Shown: positions 1 to 6,439 of the stretch, piece by piece
Numbering within the stretch: the first letter of the stretch is position 1
How the letters are laid out: every line of letters starts with the position of its first letter
NCBI GenBank assembly: GCA_025451135.1
Contig: JANWKW010000091.1
Coordinates: forward strand, 1-6,439
DNA length: 6,439 bases
Direction of reading: 5' to 3'
Origin: Vulcanimicrobiia bacterium
Lineage (GTDB): Bacteria; Vulcanimicrobiota; Vulcanimicrobiia; Vulcanimicrobiales; Vulcanimicrobiaceae
The notes under the pieces: model-generated
Told to the model about the DNA's origin: nothing
The model's input: only the letters and a program-made list of their open reading frames with translations
Databases searched by the model: none
Position numbers and translations under genes: made by a program

Positions 1-462
1 GAAGACCGCGAACTTCGCATCGACGGACGGCTGCACGAGATCGAGCACGTCGCCGAGACGGACGCCGCTCCACTTGCCGATCGCGCTCCAGCCTTCGACG
101 CAATCGTGACGCGTGATCTGGGTCTGCTGGGCGATCGCCTGCAGCTGCGGTAACGTGAAGGCGTGCTTCCTGGCGACGGCGCCGTCGACCACCAGCCGGT
201 ACGACGCGAAGTGGCGCGCCACGTAGTCCTTGTAGCGCGCGTCGGACGGCGTATCCAGGCCGTTGACCCGGAACTGCGCGTCGATGTCGGCGTCGCGATA
301 CTCGCGCGCCATCCCGCGCGTCCCGATCACGAGATGATCCAAGCGCTCCGCCGCGCCGAGCGCGTCGTGGAAACCCTGGTTGCCGTTGAGGGCCGTGCCG
401 ATCGGCGAACACGCCGAGAGCGCCGCGCCGATGGAACTCGCGACGAAGAGCTTGCGGTTCAC
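1..462 (-). CDS. Molybdopterin-dependent oxidoreductase, sulfite oxidase/YedY fold (partial, C-terminus cut off)
   Basis: The first 154 residues of a molybdenum-cofactor oxidoreductase are present, reading off the left edge. The domain core includes HDCVEGW (residues 119-125) followed by GKWSGVRLGDVL (129-140). This is the family's signature, and Cys121 is the expected thiolate ligand of molybdenum. Substrate is unknown: relatives include sulfite oxidases and YedY/MsrP, which reduces methionine sulfoxide. The N-terminus is signal-like: MNRKLF, a hydrophobic stretch, then LSAC with Cys18, which fits a lipoprotein cleavage site and membrane anchoring on the outer side. It has an RK pair where a Tat signal would have RR. 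The GTG start at 462 overlaps the stop of the cytochrome b gene as GTGA and lies 7 nt after a weak GGA. Family members are usually about 250 residues or more, so roughly 100 are probably missing. The cytochrome partner supports an exported redox enzyme. The family assignment is firm; the reaction is not known. Confidence 0.85.
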   Translation of the reverse strand, partial: MNRKLFVASSIGAALSACSPIGTALNGNQGFHDALGAAERLDHLVIGTRGMAREYRDADIDAQFRVNGLDTPSDARYKDYVARHFASYRLVVDGAVARKHAFTLPQLQAIAQQTQITRHDCVEGWSAIGKWSGVRLGDVLDLVQPSVDAKFAVF

Positions 463-1268
463 GCTTCGTTCCGTTCGTGCGGACTCGGCCGGTACCAGCC
501 GGTGATCATCGAGCGCATCTGATTCGCGAAGCCTTGCGTCAGCACTTGGAAGACGTGCACGAAGACGAACCCGATCAGCACGCCCATCCCGACGAAGTGC
601 CAGAGCCGGGCGAACTGGCGCCCGCCGAAGATCACGGTGAGGAACGGGAACATCGCGTCGACCCCCGGCGAGAGCGCGAGGCCGGTGACGACCACGAGCG
701 GCGCCACGACGAAACCGATGACCGTATATGCGGCTTTCTGCAGCGGATTGTACCGGCCGTGCGGCGGCGGTTCGGCGCGCAGCTTCAGATAGTAGGCTTG
801 CATCGGCCAGAGCTTCTTCAGGTCGCGCGGATGCAGCAGCATCTGCGCCAGGTGCCCCTTGAGCGCGGCCGAGATCACCCACGCGACCCAGCAGATCGCC
901 GCGATCCATCCGAAGAACAGGTGCCAGCGTCGGCCGTCGGCCAGACTGTACGGCCCCGGAATCGTGATCCAGCCCGGGAAGGCCCGAGCCGTCCGGCCGC
1001 CCATGCCGTCGTCGGTCCAACCGAGCCAGCCCGTGGTCGTGAACGTCCGGCCGAAGATGGAGGTCGTGCCGACGCCCTCCCGAGGGGCGTCGATCGAGAG
1101 CACCCGGCGGGCGGGGTCGGATTTATCGGAAGCGTCGAGGTACGGGGCCGCGTTGAAGATCGCCAGGCCCGACGAGACCAGGACCAAGAACGCGACCACC
1201 CAGACCCAATGGGCCAGGCGCGTGACCAGGCTGTAGCGATGGACGGCCGGCTGCATCTTCCCCATCAT
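459..1268 (-). CDS. Membrane cytochrome b (b561/Ni-Fe hydrogenase cytochrome b-type), redox partner of the downstream molybdoenzyme
   Basis: A 269-residue integral membrane protein with four predicted helices at about 20-40, 113-137, 181-201 and 222-246. Candidate heme ligands are His20 (RLAHWVW) in helix 1, His116 (RRWHLFF) in helix 2, and His224 and His238 in helix 4 (LWHFVG and FVHVF). This matches the di-heme cytochrome b family that passes electrons between the quinone pool and a periplasmic oxidoreductase. The long polar loop at 41-112 between helices 1 and 2, with GWLGWTDDG and FPGWITIPG, and the GRYNPLQKAAY stretch before helix 3 are typical of versions paired with sulfite oxidase-like proteins. 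The stop overlaps the start of the molybdoenzyme gene by 4 nt, implying translational coupling. The start at 1268 (ATGATG) has no clear ribosome binding site; Met5 (1256) is a possible alternative. Assignment to the superfamily is confident; the exact electron donor or acceptor is inferred. Confidence 0.88.
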   Translation of the reverse strand: MMGKMQPAVHRYSLVTRLAHWVWVVAFLVLVSSGLAIFNAAPYLDASDKSDPARRVLSIDAPREGVGTTSIFGRTFTTTGWLGWTDDGMGGRTARAFPGWITIPGPYSLADGRRWHLFFGWIAAICWVAWVISAALKGHLAQMLLHPRDLKKLWPMQAYYLKLRAEPPPHGRYNPLQKAAYTVIGFVVAPLVVVTGLALSPGVDAMFPFLTVIFGGRQFARLWHFVGMGVLIGFVFVHVFQVLTQGFANQMRSMITGWYRPSPHERNEA

Positions 1269-1318
1269 AACGCAGCCCAGGCGCCAGCGGATGATGCTGC
1301 GAAAACCAGGTCTCGCTT
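1269..1318. promoter_or_regulatory. Divergent intergenic region between the cytochrome b gene and the leucine-catabolism operon
   Basis: These 50 bp separate the two divergent transcription units, so promoters for both must lie here or within the 5' ends of the flanking genes. I find no convincing -35/-10 pair. There is a perfect 6-bp inverted repeat, CGCAGC at 1271-1276 and GCTGCG at 1296-1301, separated by 19 nt, and a GGCGCC palindrome at 1280-1285. Either could be an operator half-site or simply GC-rich coincidence. Regulatory function is inferred from position. Confidence 0.35.
1308..1311 (+). promoter_or_regulatory. Weak ribosome binding site for the enoyl-CoA hydratase
   Basis: AGGT lies 7 nt before the ATG at 1319. 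It is a short match to the Shine-Dalgarno consensus, but it is the only one upstream. It supports 1319 as the start, which also gives the normal N-terminus for the family. Confidence 0.4.
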
Positions 1319-2097
1319 ATGTCGTCTTCATCGATTCGCGTCGACCGCCAGGCTGGGGTCGCCCGCGTCACGCTCGGCCGGCCCGAGGTCCGCAACGCCT
1401 TCAACGCCGAGGTCATCGCCGAACTCCATGCCGCCTTCGAGCAGATCGGGCGCGACGAGGGCGTCTACGCCGTCGTGCTGGCCGGCGACGGCAAGGTCTT
1501 CTGTGGCGGTGCCGACGTGAACTGGATGCGCGCCTCGCTGGACCTGCCGCACGACCGCAACGTCGAGGACGCCCGGGCGATGAGCGAGATGTTCCGCGCC
1601 ATCGACCGCTGCCCGAAGCCGACCGTGGCGCGGATCCAGGGCGCGGCCTTGGGCGGCGGCGCCGGCCTGGCGGCCGTCTGCGACGTGGTTGTCGCGAGCG
1701 ACGACGCCCTCTTCGGTTTCACCGAGACCAAGCTGGGCATCATACCCGCCGTGATCTCTCCGTTCGTGCTCGCCAAGATCGGCCCATCGCACGCCCGCGC
1801 GCTCTTCCTGACCGGCGAACGCTTCGACGCGCGCCGCGCGCACGCCATCGGACTCGTGCACCAGGTCGTCGCGGCCGACGAGCTCGATAGCGCGGTCGAC
1901 CGGATCCTGGGCGAGCTGCGCACGGCCGGCCCGCAAGCGGTCGCGGCCGCGAAGCGGTTGATCGCCGATGTCGGGGCGCTCTCGTACGACGAGACGCGCG
2001 ATCACACCGCGCACGCGATCGCGAAGCAGCGGACCGGCGCCGAGGGCCAAGAAGGTCTGCGCGCGTTCCTCGAGCGTCGCAGCGCCGGCTGGTCCAA

Positions 2098-2101
<4 letters not shown>
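1319..2101 (+). CDS. liuC: Enoyl-CoA hydratase/isomerase family, probable 3-methylglutaconyl-CoA hydratase (LiuC-type)
   Basis: A 260-residue crotonase-fold enzyme. It probably hydrates 3-methylglutaconyl-CoA to HMG-CoA in cytosolic leucine breakdown. Visible crotonase features are the oxyanion-hole segments FCGGADVNWM (61-70, Ala65) and ALGGGAGL (110-117, Gly113), and a catalytic glutamate at Glu136 in FGFTETKLG. The first glutamate of classical enoyl-CoA hydratase (rat Glu144) is replaced by Gly116, while the second (rat Glu164) is kept at Glu136. As I recall, bacterial LiuC and the related AtuE share this pattern. The stretch IIPAVISPFVLAKIG (141-155) and LFLTGERFDA (162-171) are characteristic of that subgroup. 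Length is normal for the family. Its stop overlaps the carboxylase start by 4 nt, and HMG-CoA lyase lies two genes downstream, which supports the substrate. An AtuE-like role on isohexenylglutaconyl-CoA is the main alternative; no other acyclic-terpene gene is in view. Confidence 0.85.
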
Positions 2102-4004
<1,903 letters not shown>

Positions 4005-4008
<4 letters not shown>

Positions 4009-4760
4009 GCCGTCGGATCATGGTGATGGTCCCGGGCTACAACGAGCCGCCCGACCATTTCGACCTGCTCAAGGAGGGACGGCGCGGGATCCCCGGCCTC
4101 GAGTCGGCCGGCTTCACGTGCACCTCGTTCGCCGCGAAGGACGACCGGCTGCGCGATCGCATCGACCGCTTCGCTACCTTTCTCAAGGACGTCCGGTCGG
4201 CGCATCCCGCGAGCCCGATCACGCTCTTGGGCTATTCGCTCGGCGGACTGGTGGTGCGCGGCTATCTGCTCGCGTACCCGGACCGGGCCAAGGACATCGC
4301 CGAGACGATCGCGATCGCTCCGCCCAACTGGGGCGTCCTCGAAGGCTCGATCCCGAACCTCACGCGATCGCTACGGATCCCCCAAGATTCGCTCGAGGAC
4401 ATGAATCTGGATTCGGACTTCATGCGCTGGCTCAACGGGACCGGCGGCCGCTGGGCGGGCGACACGAAGAAGCCTCGCTGGGAGTTGGAATCGGAGCCGC
4501 GGATCGTGCCGCCGGGAAGCCGCTACCTGGTCATCATGGGCGTCATCCCGCGCCGCGGAAACGACAACGACGGGCTCGTCTGGCTCGACTCGGCGACCCT
4601 CGGCGGCCGCGTGCAGGCCACGCTGATCTCGGACCCGCACGCCAATCACATGAACATCATCGGGCACTTCGAGCCGGTCATCTTCCCGCTCAAGGGTTTC
4701 TGGAGAAACGACCGGATCTGGCCGCAGGTCGTGCGCGCCATCCTGGACTTCACCGGATGA
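4005..4760 (+). CDS. Lipase/esterase-like alpha/beta hydrolase of unknown substrate
   Basis: A 251-residue alpha/beta hydrolase with no signal peptide or membrane segment, so probably cytosolic. An early strand and oxyanion loop (IMVMVPGYNEPP, 5-16) precede the nucleophile elbow LLGYSLGGLVVRGY (74-87) with Ser78 in GYSLG. The likely acid is Asp189 in GNDNDGLVWLDSA and the likely base is His215 in HANHMNIIGHF. The order and the NDG...NHM context resemble triacylglycerol lipase/PGAP1-like families, where the acid lies in an NDG motif and the His in an NHL-type motif. Between Ser and Asp lies a segment (about 110-170) rich in Trp, Asn and Asp that may form a lid. It overlaps the carboxylase stop (GTGA) and the lyase start (ATGA), so it is fully embedded in the leucine-degradation operon, where a lipase-like gene is not a standard member. 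It might act on an ester or thioester feeding or clearing the pathway, but that is inference; I do not recognise an orthologue. Confidence 0.8.
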
Positions 4761-5662
4761 CGCTGCCGAAGCGCGTCAAACTGGTCGAGATGGGGCCGCG
4801 CGACGGCTTGCAGAACGAACGCGAGACGATCGCGACCGCCGACAAGATCGCCTACATCGATCTGCTCTCGCAGTCCGGTTTGGAATGGATCGAAGCCACC
4901 TCGTTCGTGAGTCCCAAGGCGATCCCGCAGCTCGCCGACGCGGCGGAGGTGTTCGCCGGCATCCGCAAAGCACCGGGCGTGCGCTATCCGGTTCTGGTTC
5001 CGAACCTCAAGGGCTACGCGCGGGCGCGCGAAGCGGGTGCGGATGCGATCGCGGTCTTCACCGCGGCCTCAGAGCACTTCACCAAACGCAACATCAACAT
5101 GACCATCGGCGAATCGCTCGACGCGTTCCGCGGCGTGGTCGCGGCCGCCCAGGCGGACGACGTCTGGGTGCGCGGCTACGTCTCGACCGCGTTCGGCTCC
5201 CCGTTCGGCGACGCGGTCACGCCGCAGATGGTGGTCGACGTCTGTCAGGCGCTCGTAGAGATGGGCTGCGACGAGCTGTCGATCGGGGACACCATCGGCG
5301 TGGGCGTGCCGAGCCAGGTCGAAGAGCTGGTCCCGATGCTGGCGCGCGCGCTCCCGCTCGAGCAGGTCGCCATGCACTTCCACGATACGCGCGGGACGGC
5401 GCTCGCTAATCTCTACGCCGCCCTGCAGTGCGGCGTCGGCATCTTCGACAGCAGTGCCGGCGGACTGGGCGGCTGCCCCTACGCACCCGGAGCGACCGGC
5501 AACGTCGGCACCGAGGACGTGCTCTATCTCCTTGACGGCCTCGGCATCGAGACCGGCGTCGACATCGACAAGGTCCGCGCGGCGTCGCGCTTCATCGCAT
5601 CGAAGCTCGGGCACGGCCTGACCAGCAAGACGTTCCAAGCGCTCGAAGCGGGAGACGCATGA
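4757..5662 (+). CDS. liuE: Hydroxymethylglutaryl-CoA lyase
   Basis: A 301-residue TIM-barrel enzyme that cleaves HMG-CoA into acetyl-CoA and acetoacetate, the last step of leucine catabolism. Key residues line up with human HMG-CoA lyase at a constant offset of 26: Arg15 and Asp16 in EMGPRDGLQNE (human Arg41, Asp42), Glu46 (Glu72), metal-binding His207 and His209 in MHFHDTRG (His233, His235), Cys240 in GGLGGCPYAPG (Cys266) and Asn249 (Asn275). This is a complete, apparently active enzyme. One deviation is STAFGSPFGD (143-152), where human Cys170 and Cys174 correspond to Thr144 and Ser148. There is no mitochondrial or export leader, so it is cytosolic. The start ATG at 4757 overlaps the hydrolase stop as ATGA, with a GGA 9 nt upstream. 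The N-terminus is short and normal for bacterial members. The metal and catalytic residues leave little doubt, and the hydratase and carboxylase upstream agree. Confidence 0.94.
   Translation: MTLPKRVKLVEMGPRDGLQNERETIATADKIAYIDLLSQSGLEWIEATSFVSPKAIPQLADAAEVFAGIRKAPGVRYPVLVPNLKGYARAREAGADAIAVFTAASEHFTKRNINMTIGESLDAFRGVVAAAQADDVWVRGYVSTAFGSPFGDAVTPQMVVDVCQALVEMGCDELSIGDTIGVGVPSQVEELVPMLARALPLEQVAMHFHDTRGTALANLYAALQCGVGIFDSSAGGLGGCPYAPGATGNVGTEDVLYLLDGLGIETGVDIDKVRAASRFIASKLGHGLTSKTFQALEAGDA
5650..5654 (+). promoter_or_regulatory. Ribosome binding site for the amidohydrolase
   Basis: GGGAG precedes tandem ATG codons at 5659 and 5662, with spacings of 4 and 7 nt. The second ATG has the more usual spacing, so the mature start may be 5662. 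The difference is one methionine. Confidence 0.5.
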
Positions 5663-6439
5663 TGATCGTTCGCGCCGGGATCTTCTACGACGGCACGCTG
5701 GACGCGCCGCGGCGTGACGTCGATCTGGCGATCGAGGGCGAGCGGATCGCGGAGATCCGGCCGGCTTCCGGCGCGTGCGATCGCGAAGCGGCCTGCGTGA
5801 CCCCGGGACTGGTGAATGCGCACGTCCATCTGGAGATGAGCGGCGAACCGGATACGATGGCGTTCTGCGCCACCTCGACGCAGAACCAGCGCCTGCTGCG
5901 CGCCGTCGAGAACGCGCGCAAGACGCTGCAGGCGGGGGTGACGACGGTGCGCGACGTCGGTTCGTCGCACGCGATCGCCCAGGACGTGAGCGACGCCGTC
6001 AACGCCGGCCGGATCCCGGGCCCCCGCATCAGCGCGGCCGGCTACGTGCTGTGCATGACGGGCGGGCACGGCCACTTCCTCGGACGCGAGGTCGACGGGC
6101 CGTGGGACGCGCGCAAGGCGGTGCGCGAACAGCTCAAGGCGGGCGCCGACTGCATCAAGACGATCGCGACCGGCGGCGTGCTCACCCGCGGCGCGGTCCC
6201 CGGCAACGCCCAACTGACCTACGACGAACTGGCGGCCGCGGTCGACGAAGCCCATCGGCACGGCATGCGGGTCGCGTCGCACGCGATCGGCACCGAAGGG
6301 ATCAAGAACGCGCTGCGCGCCGGCGTCGATTCGATCGAGCACGGACACATGCTCGACGACGAAGCGCTCGCGCTGTTCGCATCGAGCGGCGCCTACATGA
6401 CGCCGACCCTGGCCGCGCCGACCTGCATCCTCGCGCACA
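5659..6439 (+). CDS. Metal-dependent amidohydrolase, imidazolonepropionase/Xaa-Pro dipeptidase-like (partial, runs off the right edge)
   Basis: The first 260 residues of an amidohydrolase-superfamily enzyme with no stop before the window ends. An N-terminal beta-sandwich segment (IVRAGIFYDGTL; 'AIEGERIAEIRP') leads into the barrel at VTPGLVNAHVHLEM. His55 and His57 form the HxH metal site, Lys167 in ADCIKTIATGG is the probable carboxylated bridging lysine, and His208 (VASHAIG) and His228 (SIEHGHM) are the next metal ligands. The final Asp would lie beyond the edge. MTGGHGHF (133-140) and the HAIGTEGIKNALRAGVDSIEHG pattern belong to the subgroup that hydrolyses N-acylated or Xaa-Pro-type dipeptides and related cyclic amides. 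No signal peptide is visible, suggesting a cytosolic enzyme. It overlaps the HMG-CoA lyase stop by 4 nt and so is the fifth gene of the operon. Substrate cannot be read from sequence; a role in supplying leucine from peptides is a guess. Family length is usually about 400, so a third is missing. Confidence 0.85.
   Translation, partial: MMIVRAGIFYDGTLDAPRRDVDLAIEGERIAEIRPASGACDREAACVTPGLVNAHVHLEMSGEPDTMAFCATSTQNQRLLRAVENARKTLQAGVTTVRDVGSSHAIAQDVSDAVNAGRIPGPRISAAGYVLCMTGGHGHFLGREVDGPWDARKAVREQLKAGADCIKTIATGGVLTRGAVPGNAQLTYDELAAAVDEAHRHGMRVASHAIGTEGIKNALRAGVDSIEHGHMLDDEALALFASSGAYMTPTLAAPTCILAH

Noticed and set aside
163..522. A plus-strand open frame over the molybdoenzyme gene
   Set aside because: It is antisense to a frame that contains the molybdenum-ligand motif HDCVEGW and has no domain of its own.
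477..1520. A 347-codon plus-strand open frame across the cytochrome b gene and into the hydratase
   Set aside because: Low-complexity Arg/Pro/His/Asp composition, and it runs antisense to a clear four-helix cytochrome with conserved histidines.
4118..4756. N-terminal extension of the HMG-CoA lyase frame into the hydrolase gene
   Set aside because: It is shadow sequence; family alignment and the ATGA overlap put the start at 4757.
5524..6438. A 304-codon minus-strand open frame over the lyase end and the amidohydrolase
   Set aside because: The plus strand encodes an intact amidohydrolase with HxH, Lys and His metal ligands; the antisense product is Arg/Asp/His-rich and unrecognisable.

Overview
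The window is GC-rich throughout (roughly two thirds G+C by eye), densely coding and has almost no intergenic DNA. It reads as chromosomal DNA of a free-living, aerobic, probably Gram-negative heterotroph. I cannot place it in a phylum from sequence alone. I see no mobile element, CRISPR array, tRNA, rRNA or convincing terminator.

Layout. On the minus strand, positions 1-1268 hold a two-gene unit. A four-helix membrane cytochrome b comes first (1268 to 459), followed by a molybdopterin-dependent oxidoreductase of the sulfite oxidase/YedY fold (462 to beyond 1, C-terminus cut off). A 50-bp divergent intergenic stretch (1269-1318) is the only substantial non-coding DNA. From it a plus-strand operon runs to the right edge: a methylglutaconyl-CoA hydratase-like enoyl-CoA hydratase (1319-2101), a biotin-dependent acyl-CoA carboxylase alpha subunit, most likely 3-methylcrotonyl-CoA carboxylase (2098-4008), a lipase-like alpha/beta hydrolase (4005-4760), hydroxymethylglutaryl-CoA lyase (4757-5662), and a metal-dependent amidohydrolase (5659 to beyond 6439, no stop in the window).

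How they fit together. Carboxylase, hydratase and lyase are consecutive steps of leucine (isovalerate) catabolism: 3-methylcrotonyl-CoA to 3-methylglutaconyl-CoA to HMG-CoA to acetoacetate plus acetyl-CoA. Together they match the liuC, liuD and liuE part of the liu pathway. The carboxylase beta subunit, isovaleryl-CoA dehydrogenase and a liuR-type regulator are not in the window. The hydrolase and the amidohydrolase are not standard members of the pathway. They are nevertheless locked into the operon, because every gene junction in the window, on both strands, is an exact 4-nt stop/start overlap (GTGA or ATGA). The minus-strand pair looks like an electron-transfer module: a membrane cytochrome b serving a periplasm-facing molybdoenzyme. 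Its link to leucine breakdown, if any, rests only on divergent adjacency.

The most interesting points are the lipase-like hydrolase placed between the carboxylase and the lyase, the amidohydrolase coupled behind them, and the unusual signal sequence of the molybdoenzyme. None of these amounts to a clearly new system on sequence evidence alone.
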